Origin: an uncultured Draconibacterium sp.
GTDB taxonomy: Bacteria; Bacteroidota; Bacteroidia; Bacteroidales; Prolixibacteraceae
NCBI GenBank assembly: GCA_947492175.1
Contig: CANLMQ010000004.1
Coordinates: forward strand, 62,001-126,000
Length of the DNA stretch: 64,000 nt
Direction of reading: 5' to 3'
Shown: one piece after another, positions 26,852 to 36,595 of the stretch
How the letters are laid out: each line of letters begins with the position of its first letter
Position numbering within the stretch: the first letter of the stretch is position 1
Notes under the pieces: model-generated
What the model was told of the DNA's origin: nothing
Database searches by the model: none
What the model saw: the letters and a program-made list of their open reading frames with translations, nothing else
Position numbers and translations under genes: made by a program

Positions 26852-27529
26852 TCAGGCAATAACCTTTGCTCCATTTACCTGCTTTTTTGTAATTCTTTTA
26901 ATTAAAGCAAAAGTGATACAAATATGAGCGGCATAATAGGTTGGAAGAATCAGAAAATTCAATTCCGGGTACGACAGAAATTCCTTAAATGCAATAATGG
27001 TATCTGAAAGAAGAATAAAAACAATGCCTGCAAAATAAGACCATTTTGCTGCTTTTAGGAAACCGGTACCAGCCGCGGCTGCCACCGACACGCATGAGAT
27101 AAGTAAATATACAAATGTAAATACCGAAAGTATTTTTTCGTCGATTGCCGGATAAAGGGCAAAAACATAGAATGCCAGGTACACCACCAACAATACAAAC
27201 AAGAGTAACTTATGTATTTTCCCGTTAATTAAAGCAAAAATCAAATATCCCAAATGGGCAAAAAAGTATAAGCCAATTCCTGCGGCAAACATCATAAAAC
27301 TGTCTCCTTTATTTGATAGAAACCAGTCGCCCCCCATCGAAAAAACCAAGGCACCGATTACATAAAAAATGTCGGAGAAAGATTTTATTTTTTTCCAATA
27401 TGTAATGAAAATGATTCCAATACAGCTGGCTGCAACCGCCAACTGAAATTCGAAACCATAGCCGGTATAGGCTAAAACTGAACAAACCAATGGAATTAAC
27501 AGTAACAAAAAAGGATTTTTAATTGACAT
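26852..27529 (-). CDS. YhhN/TMEM86-family membrane protein (lysoplasmalogenase-like)
   Basis: This is an integral membrane protein of 225 residues with about eight helices, matching the YhhN family whose mammalian TMEM86 members hydrolyse lysoplasmalogens. The conserved polar pair is seen in FSMGGDWFLS and FILLSDTIIA. Its enzyme activity in Bacteroidota is unknown. It is the only gene in the block without an obvious glycan link, but it is co-oriented and only 32 bases from the GH43 gene. A 141-base gap separates it from the gene upstream. Confidence 0.78.
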   Translation of the reverse strand: MSIKNPFLLLLIPLVCSVLAYTGYGFEFQLAVAASCIGIIFITYWKKIKSFSDIFYVIGALVFSMGGDWFLSNKGDSFMMFAAGIGLYFFAHLGYLIFALINGKIHKLLLFVLLVVYLAFYVFALYPAIDEKILSVFTFVYLLISCVSVAAAAGTGFLKAAKWSYFAGIVFILLSDTIIAFKEFLSYPELNFLILPTYYAAHICITFALIKRITKKQVNGAKVIA

Positions 27530-27670
27530 ACGAATAGGTTTAATTGATTTCTATTTTAAAAATTTGAGTTTAATATATTTTATTTTGACTGAACTTAAGA
27601 ACATTTTAAGCAGCCACTTTTGTAATGTCCCCTCTAACCAGGAAAAAGTATAATCTTTTCCCTTTAAATT

Positions 27671-29647
27671 TCATTCTTTTTTCTTTAAGCCAATTTCTGA
27701 AAAAGGCACCGGAATAAACTGTATTGCTTCAAGTTGATTGGAAAATACTTCCAATGAATAATTTGTTTGTTCCAGGTTCTCTCCTTCGTATTTAATTTCG
27801 AGATTGTTTTTCCAGGTATTTACTCCTTCTTTATCTCGCACTTTGCTTTTTTTACAATTAATCAGGACATTACCAATCACGGTGTTTCTATTCAGATTTT
27901 CATCGTATTCGATTATTTGCGGATACTTTGTAATATAAGCCAACCTGTTTGCTGTAAAAAACTCTTTAGCTTCCCGGGTATAGTCCTCCCATTTTTCTAA
28001 TTTCCACGGCGAAAAAGAAACTCCTGTTTCACAATTGTAGATAATGTTGTTCCAAACAATATTGTCTTTCCCTCCGTGAATCTGAACAGCTCCGAAAAGA
28101 CCAACAGAAGTATTTCTGAAAATATTTCCGTAAATAAATACCCCGCTAATGGCATCATCGAGCCGTACCCCTGCCTTGCCACAATGACTATTAATTGCAT
28201 CTTCACCTTTGGGGCCAACATCGTAAAAATAATTGTACCGAATCACATTCCCGCGGTAATTCTGCGTGCCCCACATATCAATGGCTCCCTGGTCATCCGA
28301 TTCGGTTACCACGTCGTACATTTTATTGTATTCAACAAGATGGTCGTTTCCATTTAACCGTATTGCACTGCTTGGAATATCGTGCATCTCGCAATTTCTA
28401 ATTGTCGTTCCAACACCATCTACCTGTATTCCGGGAGTATAGGTTTTATCGATACGCGACAAATGGTGTAAATGACAGTTCTCAATCCGAAAATTAACTT
28501 TCTCCAGTAAGGAATAAGAACCTGAATTTACAACTATAGCACCACGACCTGTATCGAAAACCTCACAATCCGAAATTGTATTGTTTTGTCCCTGCTGAAC
28601 AGAAATCCCATCCCGGGGAAATACTTTTACAACACAATTTTTAATATTAATATTACTGCTGTTTTCTACTTCAATACCGGGACCTGCGCCATTGCAAAAA
28701 GTAATATTCTTTACAGTAATGTGCTGTGCGTTTTCAATTCGAAAAAGAGGTTCTTTACAAATGGAAAGTTCTATTTCTGAATTTTTCACATCTCCTTTAG
28801 GGTAGAAAAATATCTTTTGGGCTTTGTAATCGTAAGCCCACTCGCCCGGTTGGTCAATTTCGCTAATTACATTTATTGCAGCAAAAGGTTTTTTCTCCTC
28901 AAAACCATAATGATTACATGGCGGATTCAACCAGATAATTTTTCGTTCTTTATCAATATAATCAACCTGTTCGTAAGCATCAGCCCATAAATACTTCCAA
29001 TAGCCGTGAAGCAAAATATTGGGTTCATTTTCCCATGAAGAGATTTCATCGTCGGTATAACGAATTCCTACCCGTTTGTTTGATGAATCGACAATTGAAT
29101 CGGTAAATTCGGCATAATTATCTCCGTTGGGCCAACGGCTCAGAGGCATGGTTTTACCATCAACAATCAATTCGTGCAGGCGAAAATCTTTTAATTCGGG
29201 AACACTTGAAGCTCCTGCCAAACGCAGCTTTTCATGTGTTAACCCTTCAATATTGCTTAAATCAAATTCTATAATTTTTTTACCAGTTTCAGGATTCTTT
29301 TTGTATAAAGCATGGTGTTTCGACAACTTTTTAAAAGACTTAAGCCCGGTGCTGCCTTTTACAATTACTTTGTTTTTATCAACTCCGGAATAAATAATTT
29401 TTTGCTGCCCGTTAACAACAATTCCTTGTTTTAAATGATACACGCCTTCGTGAATAAGAACATGTGCTGAATCAAAACTGGTTTTATTAATCAATTCTGC
29501 TGCCCGCGAAATGCTGGCTACTGGCAATTCTTCTGTTCCGGGATTTCTATCATCGCCCTGAGTGGATACATGCAATGTTAGTTTTTGCGAAAAAGCAACT
29601 GTTGCTAACAGGCAAAAAAACGGAAGTAACAGTGTTTTTAATTTCAT
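27671..29647 (-). CDS. Secreted right-handed beta-helix protein, candidate glycosidase or lyase
   Basis: This 658-residue protein has a Sec signal peptide (to about residue 21) and a long parallel beta-helix (about 290-560) with repeated short strands such as NITFCNGAGPGIEVENSSNINIKNC and VFIYGNIFRNTSVG. The opening LHVSTQGDDRNPGTEELPV is the DUF1565-like start seen in many glycan-active beta-helix enzymes. Size and layout recall GH141, whose founding member acts on rhamnogalacturonan II, but GH120 or a polysaccharide lyase family is also possible. No catalytic residue can be named with confidence. It follows the barrel lipoprotein by 24 bases. Confidence 0.75.
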   Translation of the reverse strand: MKLKTLLLPFFCLLATVAFSQKLTLHVSTQGDDRNPGTEELPVASISRAAELINKTSFDSAHVLIHEGVYHLKQGIVVNGQQKIIYSGVDKNKVIVKGSTGLKSFKKLSKHHALYKKNPETGKKIIEFDLSNIEGLTHEKLRLAGASSVPELKDFRLHELIVDGKTMPLSRWPNGDNYAEFTDSIVDSSNKRVGIRYTDDEISSWENEPNILLHGYWKYLWADAYEQVDYIDKERKIIWLNPPCNHYGFEEKKPFAAINVISEIDQPGEWAYDYKAQKIFFYPKGDVKNSEIELSICKEPLFRIENAQHITVKNITFCNGAGPGIEVENSSNINIKNCVVKVFPRDGISVQQGQNNTISDCEVFDTGRGAIVVNSGSYSLLEKVNFRIENCHLHHLSRIDKTYTPGIQVDGVGTTIRNCEMHDIPSSAIRLNGNDHLVEYNKMYDVVTESDDQGAIDMWGTQNYRGNVIRYNYFYDVGPKGEDAINSHCGKAGVRLDDAISGVFIYGNIFRNTSVGLFGAVQIHGGKDNIVWNNIIYNCETGVSFSPWKLEKWEDYTREAKEFFTANRLAYITKYPQIIEYDENLNRNTVIGNVLINCKKSKVRDKEGVNTWKNNLEIKYEGENLEQTNYSLEVFSNQLEAIQFIPVPFSEIGLKKKE

Positions 29648-29671
29648 ACCGGCTTGAATTTTATTGGTTAA

Positions 29672-31366
29672 TTAATCAAGAGCTGATTTAGTTTTTATAA
29701 AAGACAGACGTATTAATTTTTCTTCAGGAAAGATTTTAAAAACTGAACTTTTACCGGGTACTGACAAGGTTCCCCGGCATACCGATACAGAATAATCCAT
29801 TCCCTTAAAATTGCATTCAATTTTATCGGAACTGATGTTTTTGAATGGCAAAGCGGCATCCGTTTTTGCGGTCATATCAAGAAACCAATTAAGCTTATTG
29901 TTTCCTGTCATTTTAATTTCAATTCCTTCTTCATCCATTTCGAAAACCAATGTTCCTTTACTATTTACCAGAGGCCACGAAATAAACAACTGCCCCTTTT
30001 CAGAACCATCAACTTCGGGTGTTCCTCCCTCCAGGAATTTTTCCTCGCCATCGATGATTGCTTTAAAACGTAACCCGGCTATTTCTTCGACAGTGCTCCA
30101 GTTATAACCATCAACCACAGGAAGCGCGTAATAATCGCATTTTGAGCTTGTGGTTTTCTTTGTTAAATAGTTCGATTCAAGAGATTCGTCAAATACATGA
30201 ATGTCGCGAAATCTCAAGGTGTTATCCTGCCACAGCAGGTTAGCCCGGTAATAGCGGCTGTTAATCCAAACCGTTTTATTGTTGCTCCCGTTAAAATCTT
30301 CCATTACGGTAACCGAAGTTGCCGGGGTGGTTTTATAATTTTCGCGAAACCACTGCCCCGATTCAGCCAGGGTTTGCAGTTTAACCTTTTTCTGGTCGCG
30401 GAGTTTTGCAATCAGCGGTATTTGTAATTCGTAACCTTTTGCCATTCTTTTCCAGGTAAACGAATTTTCCTGCCCGGCCTGCACAAAGGCATATTCCATA
30501 CATTCGCCATCAACAAACTGGTTAAAATACCAATTAATCCAAGCTGCATCTCCCCCACTTTCGGGATAAACAGGCTCGAGCGAAACCACCTTTTGTTTTT
30601 TTGTTCCCAAACCGTTGTCGTATTGCCGCACCGGGTCGCTGCCCAGCATCCTGAAAATAGGAACCGGAATCTGGTTCTCTGCATTCTGCGCCGGCACGTA
30701 AGCATTCTTTTTGCTCGGATAGTAGCCCTGGTTCCAGTAACCACCCCACATGGAGTAGCCATCGGTACCTACCTGGTCTTTGCAGTTACACGACGCAACA
30801 ATGCCATATTTCTCGTGCAGATAATTTAAAGTATGCGCATCGATAAACCAGGAACCAACCGATTTTGGGTAGTACCCGAAAATCTGCTTAAAATCTTTCA
30901 TGTAAACATCCACCAGTTTTTCGCGTTCTTCCGGAGAATAACCCGTTGCAAATCCAACATCGGCATGCCAATCCCACGAGTATCTTCCACGCCATTCGTA
31001 ACCGGCTTTTTCGACCAGTGGCTGCGGAATTTCCCACCAGGCACCAATTTCAAACGAATCGGCCGGAAGGCTTTTCAGGAGTTTCTGATAACGCGCATTC
31101 ATCAACGCATCGTACTGCAAAAGAAAAGTTCCACCCAATTTGTACTGATTTAAAATATCGACCTGCTTTTGTACCGTTTCATAAAGCACATCTTCGGTTA
31201 TTTCGTCCTTTCGTGGCTCGCACAAACGAATAAAGTTGATAATATTGACTATTCTTGGTTTGCTTATTTGAGGTTCCGATTCCTTATTTTGCTGCCCTGA
31301 ATTTACACACGAACAAAAAAGAACAACCAGAAATATGTAAAACGTTATTTTAAAAATCTTTATCAT
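29672..31366 (-). CDS. Unclassified lipoprotein with a polysaccharide-deacetylase-like barrel region
   Basis: This is a 564-residue exported lipoprotein (LFCSC, Cys20 or Cys18). I do not recognise a named family. Residues 38-330 read like an (alpha/beta) barrel of the deacetylase/glycosidase type: VNIINFIRLCEP, GTFLLQYDAL, EIGAWWEIPQPL and SWFIDAHTLNYLHEKYGI with Asp176 and His178. An aromatic-rich stretch, YSMWGGYWNQGYYPSKK, may form a sugar site. Residues 400-560 look like a beta-sandwich. It is packed two bases after the lyase-like gene, so it is most likely an enzyme acting on the same substrate. The activity is unknown. Confidence 0.65.
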   Translation of the reverse strand: MIKIFKITFYIFLVVLFCSCVNSGQQNKESEPQISKPRIVNIINFIRLCEPRKDEITEDVLYETVQKQVDILNQYKLGGTFLLQYDALMNARYQKLLKSLPADSFEIGAWWEIPQPLVEKAGYEWRGRYSWDWHADVGFATGYSPEEREKLVDVYMKDFKQIFGYYPKSVGSWFIDAHTLNYLHEKYGIVASCNCKDQVGTDGYSMWGGYWNQGYYPSKKNAYVPAQNAENQIPVPIFRMLGSDPVRQYDNGLGTKKQKVVSLEPVYPESGGDAAWINWYFNQFVDGECMEYAFVQAGQENSFTWKRMAKGYELQIPLIAKLRDQKKVKLQTLAESGQWFRENYKTTPATSVTVMEDFNGSNNKTVWINSRYYRANLLWQDNTLRFRDIHVFDESLESNYLTKKTTSSKCDYYALPVVDGYNWSTVEEIAGLRFKAIIDGEEKFLEGGTPEVDGSEKGQLFISWPLVNSKGTLVFEMDEEGIEIKMTGNNKLNWFLDMTAKTDAALPFKNISSDKIECNFKGMDYSVSVCRGTLSVPGKSSVFKIFPEEKLIRLSFIKTKSALD

Positions 31367-31368
31367 CT

Positions 31369-33297
31369 TTATTTTATTTTAATTGAGATAGTGTCTGATA
31401 TTTTTTGATTTTTCAACCTGAAAACAATCCTTGTAAGTCCGTCGGGCCAAAAGTTTTTCAAAAGTTCGTCGCTTACCGGAATGTATTCAGTTACCGGTTC
31501 CAATTGATTTTTATCGTAAAGCATAGAAAGTTCATAATCCTCTCCTTTCAATGTTAAAACTCCATCTTTCTGGATTGTCACTTCACAGCAAGTCATAAAA
31601 TTCAGGCAGGTTTCATTATCGTTGATTTTTGCCAACTGGTAATCATCTTCAATTGTAAAAGATTTCCCCTTTTGCAAAGTGTAGATACGTTTCCATTTTT
31701 TTATTTCGGCTTCCGAAGGGTATGCTTCAGCAATGTCAGTAGAAAAAACGACCTTTGTTTTACCGACAATAAAAGAAGTGTTCTTCGCCTTAAATTCATT
31801 CCCGTTTTTTTGATTAATACCGTTTATGGTTGGTAAGTTATGATACTGCGAAAGCATGGCCCAGATGGAATAACGGTCTTCCCCAAAGGTTTTGGCCGTG
31901 TATTTTTCCCGACCAACATCAACCAGCACTGGTTTCCCATTGTAATATAACACGCAGGAACCGGCATCGTTGTGGTTATGACTCTCGTTGTTAAAACCAC
32001 CTTTGGCAGCAAAGAAGAAACCGTTGTAACTGCCTTCCCTGTCGCGCGCACCGGCAATTTCGGTATCGGGCAACCAAAAGTCTGCCACCAGAGGTTCGGC
32101 AGCTTCGGCATTCATTAATTCATCGCGCAACTTTAAATTCGAGATACTTTCATTAATCATCCCACCGCCGGGAAACTTGCCCCAATTACTTTTTTTTGCC
32201 AGAAAAGCCCCGAATTTCTGCATTACCGGATCATCAATTGATTTTCCGTACAAATACACACTCACAGGATTAATTCCGGCTTTGGCATCGGCATCGGCAA
32301 AATTTATCAAATACGGATGATGGATATAAACTTTATAGATATAGGTGCCTATTTTTTCTACCAGTTCGTTATCAAAAACATTAAACTTTCCGGCTGTTAC
32401 TTTTTGCAGAAGATCGAGGCTCTTCCACATTTGTGCACCGGCAGCGCCCCAGTAAACCGGCCCTTCCTGACATCCGCCATCGTCGGGGTAACTATTCAGA
32501 AATGCATCGAGCGAACGAATTACTTTTTGTACACCGGAAACTCTTTTTTCAGGATCAGATTCAAGAAGTAAAATACAGTTTAACATATTATAATTAATCC
32601 AGGGATTCCAGTTGTTAATGTGCGACTGGTCTTCAATTCCCATCCACCAAAAATCGGTGCGGTTGTAATACGGATTTAATACTTTCTCATAAATTTCAGT
32701 CTTTAATCTTTCTGAAATCAGGGGATGCACTTTATCGAATTCATGATGAAACAAATACCAGGTCCACGAAAGCATATTGGAAATATCTCCCACTCCAAGA
32801 TCAATTGTGCGATCGTTTTTGTCAGGAAGGCCCAACGGAGCTTTTTGCATGTACATGTGTGCCGACCATCCCCACCAGGTTTGTTCGCTATACGCCCAAA
32901 CACCATTTATAATCTGGTCGAGAAACCTCCCCTTTCCTTCAACCAATTCGCCCATAACCAAGGTTATTAAAGCCGATTGAGATTTATAAAACACATTCTG
33001 CCTGCGATCGCCCGAACGGATAAATTCCAGATAATCTGTAGCTTTTACAGGAGCCCAGTTATAATCCAAATAAGCTTCAGCACTTGAAATGTATTGTTTT
33101 GCAATATTTTCAGGAATGGTATTCCAAAAATCGCGATCGTAATAATCCGGCAGATTATTCCATGTTGAATCCTGTATCAGAACATTCGCAAGATCAACAG
33201 TGCTGGAATGTTTACTTAAAATATCCCTGTTTTTATAGGCATACAGTTGGGTGGCAATTAAAAATACAACAGCAAAAACAATATACTTTCTCATCAT
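31369..33297 (-). CDS. Heparinase II/III-like protein, candidate polysaccharide lyase
   Basis: This is a secreted 642-residue protein with a signal peptide ending near residue 21. The N-terminal half (about 50-370) is an (alpha/alpha) toroid of the kind found in PL12/PL21-type lyases, with EDQSHINNWNPWINYN at about 223-238. The C-terminal half is a beta-sandwich opening with the family signature SHNHNDAGS (439-447). These proteins usually cleave uronic-acid glycans by beta-elimination, which suggests the target contains uronic acid. The catalytic Tyr cannot be assigned. It is two bases from the next gene and eleven from the previous one. Confidence 0.8.
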   Translation of the reverse strand: MMRKYIVFAVVFLIATQLYAYKNRDILSKHSSTVDLANVLIQDSTWNNLPDYYDRDFWNTIPENIAKQYISSAEAYLDYNWAPVKATDYLEFIRSGDRRQNVFYKSQSALITLVMGELVEGKGRFLDQIINGVWAYSEQTWWGWSAHMYMQKAPLGLPDKNDRTIDLGVGDISNMLSWTWYLFHHEFDKVHPLISERLKTEIYEKVLNPYYNRTDFWWMGIEDQSHINNWNPWINYNMLNCILLLESDPEKRVSGVQKVIRSLDAFLNSYPDDGGCQEGPVYWGAAGAQMWKSLDLLQKVTAGKFNVFDNELVEKIGTYIYKVYIHHPYLINFADADAKAGINPVSVYLYGKSIDDPVMQKFGAFLAKKSNWGKFPGGGMINESISNLKLRDELMNAEAAEPLVADFWLPDTEIAGARDREGSYNGFFFAAKGGFNNESHNHNDAGSCVLYYNGKPVLVDVGREKYTAKTFGEDRYSIWAMLSQYHNLPTINGINQKNGNEFKAKNTSFIVGKTKVVFSTDIAEAYPSEAEIKKWKRIYTLQKGKSFTIEDDYQLAKINDNETCLNFMTCCEVTIQKDGVLTLKGEDYELSMLYDKNQLEPVTEYIPVSDELLKNFWPDGLTRIVFRLKNQKISDTISIKIK

Positions 33298-33308
33298 AGT
33301 TCGTCTTT

Positions 33309-35612
33309 TTACCGGGTTAAAACTTCAATTATTTCCTGCCCGAACTTATTTAGCGAAAGGTTTAATTTGCCGTCATGAAGCTGTTGCCCGGTAAACTCAC
33401 CCAAATCTTTTCCCGAGAATAATGCTTTCAACTGATACGTTTTATCAGCTTTCACCCATGGAATATTAATTTGCCGGGAATCAGCACCGGAACTTCCCCG
33501 CAAAATAATGACTGCACCACAACTCTCATCGTTCAGTTTTCCCCACCAGTGCCAGTCTTCATCGGTAGGTGCAGGCACACCGCTGTACTGAAAACGGGAA
33601 TAAATACCATATTGCTGGTTGAGCCTTTTCAATAGGGCAAAACGGTTGCGGTATTGAGCTATATTTTCGGTGGTTAGCGAAGTTAAATCGCCCGAATACG
33701 AAAGTGGCGCCCCCATCAGCCAGCTACAAATCTGGCGATCGAGAACATCTGCCGAAAGACTGCCTTTGTAGTTGGTTGTAGCTGCACCGAAAATTTCAAT
33801 CCGTTCGAGCGGGAGCCCCCGGTGGTTATACATAATCTCCCGGGCACGGAAAGCTCCCTTACGTAACTTCTGCTTTAAACTGTCAACATTATAATTCCAG
33901 GTATCGTCGACCAAAATTTTGCGGTTACCTGCGCCCCAGTATTCGTTGGGCGAAGCATGATACGAATCGACATGCTTTAACACCGCCACATCGGCAGCCG
34001 GGCCGGGAGTTTCCCAGTAGATTTCGTGCGACAACTGAAGCCAGGTTTCGGGCGATTGCCTTAAAATTTCATCCTGCGTGGCAAATAAACCACGCAACCC
34101 GCGGAGGTACGATTCTTTTTTAGTCCGGCTTTCGTGGCCGCGGGCAATATCTCCGTAACAAATGTTACTTAAATCCTGCTTAAAGTATGTGGCCCCGAAT
34201 GTTTTATTCAGATAAACAATTTCGTCGACATATTTTTTACGCGACTTTTCGTAGCAAAAACTCAATGCCAGCCCACCAGCCCGGCGAATAAGCGGCAAAC
34301 TAAACAAGCCGGGTTCAGAAGCCGAAATATCAGTCTCCTGTTCGTTTATAAAAACAGAATACCACATTCCGGTTTTCATGTTTTTCGACTGAATATAACT
34401 GCTTAATCCTTCCATATCCGGGAATTCCTTCGCTTTGGGATGGGTAGTCGATACTGCCCAACCTCCACGGGGGCCGGTATCCGACCAACCGGCATCCAAT
34501 TGAAAACACTCAAAACCAATTTCGGAAGCAATGTCGGTAGCTTCGCGCATGTTTTTATCGTTTATGTTCGAATTGTAGTTTGTCCAGGTACAAAAAACAG
34601 GGGCAACGCTTTTATTTTCGGCAACCGGCATAATAATATGTTTATCGAGGAAAGAAGCAAAACCACTTTCCACACAACGATCGAGGGCTGTCGATTTAGC
34701 TGAAACGGTTTCGTAACTTTCGCCCGAAAAGGCATAATCAAATACCGGTTCTGATTCAAAGGTTTCGCCGGGCCCCAGTACCCATTCAAAATAACCGGGA
34801 TTATAACCACAACTTCCGTCAACAGAAAGATGCCTTGTTTTTGAAGGGATTTCGCTAACCGAAATAACTCCCATAGATTTTTCTGCATCGCTAAAAGCAA
34901 TGATACTGGGATCAACTCCGCGAACAGCAGGAGTTAACAAAGTAGCCTGAGAAAAAGAAGCGCCCAAATCCAATTGTTTCAATATCAGGTCGGATATTTT
35001 AATCCACTGGCTGCCCTGGTTATCAAACCTTACCCATTTGCGGATAACCGGATGACCTTCATAGATTTCATAGTTTATTTCTAACGAAAAATCTTCCGAT
35101 ATTTTATTTGATGTGAATTTTACCGCCAATCGTTTTACCCCTTGTTGTGGGCTGAAAATTTTATGGTTTTTAAATGCAAAAACATCAGCAAAAGTTTCGC
35201 CTGCTATATACATCGAGTCCACCCACTGAACATTTGCAGCAATACCATCTGTCGCTTTTTTCACCGATAAAGCATCGGTTTGGTTCTGCTCTGCATTCGA
35301 TTGTTCTACGCCCGATTCCGATGAATAACTAATCCCTTTAGGTTTAATATTTGGCGAAGCTTTGTGGATACTAAAACTTATTTCATCGGAATAAGCCTTC
35401 AATAGGTTTTCTCCTTTAACCACATTTTCTGAAATTTGCAGGCCATTATCTGAAATGCCAATCTTTTGTTGTAATAACCCCGCATTAATAAGAATTTCAT
35501 TATCAGACACCTTAAAAAACCAGCGATTGGATTTATTTTGTAAAATACAACTGCCTAAACAAAGAAAAGAAACAACTACCAGAGCCAACAAAATATTTTT
35601 ACTGATGCGCAT
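33309..35612 (-). CDS. GH36-like (melibiase superfamily) glycosidase, lipoprotein
   Basis: This exported lipoprotein (LCLGSC, Cys22) of 767 residues has the clan GH-D layout: an N-terminal beta-supersandwich (about 25-310), a TIM barrel (about 330-680) and a small C-terminal beta domain. FQLDAGWSDT (about 371-379) and TYFKQDLS, with the putative nucleophile Asp480, are in the expected order. The usual acid/base motif near W-SD is not obvious; HVDSYHASP is the nearest candidate. Relatives are alpha-galactosidases or alpha-N-acetylgalactosaminidases, but the substrate is open. The spacing of 11 bases indicates co-transcription with the lyase-like gene. Confidence 0.78.
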   Translation of the reverse strand: MRISKNILLALVVVSFLCLGSCILQNKSNRWFFKVSDNEILINAGLLQQKIGISDNGLQISENVVKGENLLKAYSDEISFSIHKASPNIKPKGISYSSESGVEQSNAEQNQTDALSVKKATDGIAANVQWVDSMYIAGETFADVFAFKNHKIFSPQQGVKRLAVKFTSNKISEDFSLEINYEIYEGHPVIRKWVRFDNQGSQWIKISDLILKQLDLGASFSQATLLTPAVRGVDPSIIAFSDAEKSMGVISVSEIPSKTRHLSVDGSCGYNPGYFEWVLGPGETFESEPVFDYAFSGESYETVSAKSTALDRCVESGFASFLDKHIIMPVAENKSVAPVFCTWTNYNSNINDKNMREATDIASEIGFECFQLDAGWSDTGPRGGWAVSTTHPKAKEFPDMEGLSSYIQSKNMKTGMWYSVFINEQETDISASEPGLFSLPLIRRAGGLALSFCYEKSRKKYVDEIVYLNKTFGATYFKQDLSNICYGDIARGHESRTKKESYLRGLRGLFATQDEILRQSPETWLQLSHEIYWETPGPAADVAVLKHVDSYHASPNEYWGAGNRKILVDDTWNYNVDSLKQKLRKGAFRAREIMYNHRGLPLERIEIFGAATTNYKGSLSADVLDRQICSWLMGAPLSYSGDLTSLTTENIAQYRNRFALLKRLNQQYGIYSRFQYSGVPAPTDEDWHWWGKLNDESCGAVIILRGSSGADSRQINIPWVKADKTYQLKALFSGKDLGEFTGQQLHDGKLNLSLNKFGQEIIEVLTR

Positions 35613-35655
35613 TGTGTTTTATTTTGATATGAAAAATATGGTGTTCAACTGAAAC

Positions 35656-36540
35656 CTAATTCTTTAAACCTACAACTTTCCCATCCAGGTTCCATTCTTC
35701 TTTTATGTTCATTCCCAAATGTTTCATTGCGGTAATACAAATATCAATAACATTCACCTGCTCTTTAATCTCACCCCTTTCTGCACTACCACCCGAAACG
35801 ATACAAAAGATTGTTGTATGTTCTTTTATATTTTTTCCATGTTCGCGATTACTTCCCCCGTGGTCGGTAGAAACAATAACCAGCCAATTTTCATTTTTGT
35901 AGTTTTCCCTTTTCTTCAACGCGTTAACCATCCGCCCAATTTGCGAATCGGCATTTTCAACGGCCTTAATATAATTTTCACTCTCGGGCACGTAGTCGAA
36001 TTCATGCCCGGCATGGTCCACATCGTCAAGTTGAACAAACATTACATCAACATCCGCGTTTGTCAGGTTTCGAACCACTTCACCTGTTACTAACTTATCA
36101 TTGCCGAAAGTTTTCACCACATCAGCATCACCTTCCTGTAGAATTTTATGAATTGCAGTCCATTGAATAACCGAATATGTTTTTAACTCAGGATTAAATT
36201 GTTTTACCCTTCTGAAAAAATGCGGAAACTCTTCAATATTGGGATTTTTATATTTATTGGTAACTACCTTGTGTTTATTGTGCCAAACCCCTGTAAGCAT
36301 ACCTGTCCAGCAAATTCCACTGGAACTTATTTCATCGGTTTTTGCATTAAAAGTATAAGCACCGGTTTTCATTAAACTATCGGAATTGGGCGTATTTGCT
36401 TTTATGAAAGAATCGGGACGACAACCGTCAACTCCTATTATCAATACCTTGTTCTCTTTTTCAGTCCATGAAATAAGCAATAAAGCAAGGCTAATTATGC
36501 CGAACATTCTTCTGGAAAGTAAGTTTGTTTTAAATTTCAT
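35656..36540 (-). CDS. Alkaline-phosphatase-superfamily hydrolase (type I phosphodiesterase/NPP-like)
   Basis: This is an exported metal-dependent phospho-hydrolase of 294 residues from the ATG at 36540. An earlier in-frame start at 36612 would overlap the GH2-like gene. Metal ligands are seen in LIIGVDGCRPD (Asp38), QLDDVDHAGHE and STDHGGSNREHG, with a further His in KEHTT. The nucleophile is probably Ser74 in ISSSGICW. It lacks the Cys/Ser-x-Pro-x-Arg motif, so it is not a sulfatase. It is short for the superfamily. Its place here suggests that phosphate or phosphodiester substituents occur on the target glycan, which is inference. Confidence 0.8.
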   Translation of the reverse strand: MKFKTNLLSRRMFGIISLALLLISWTEKENKVLIIGVDGCRPDSFIKANTPNSDSLMKTGAYTFNAKTDEISSSGICWTGMLTGVWHNKHKVVTNKYKNPNIEEFPHFFRRVKQFNPELKTYSVIQWTAIHKILQEGDADVVKTFGNDKLVTGEVVRNLTNADVDVMFVQLDDVDHAGHEFDYVPESENYIKAVENADSQIGRMVNALKKRENYKNENWLVIVSTDHGGSNREHGKNIKEHTTIFCIVSGGSAERGEIKEQVNVIDICITAMKHLGMNIKEEWNLDGKVVGLKN

Positions 36541-36595
36541 CTTAATCTTTTTAAGGCTTATGTTTCCATAATACCATTCTGTAATAATTTTATCT

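Noticed and set aside
35656..36540. Reading the alkaline-phosphatase-like gene as a sulfatase, which would point to ulvan or another sulfated glycan
   Set aside because: The Cys/Ser-x-Pro-x-Arg sulfatase motif is absent; the nucleophile region is ISSSGICW.
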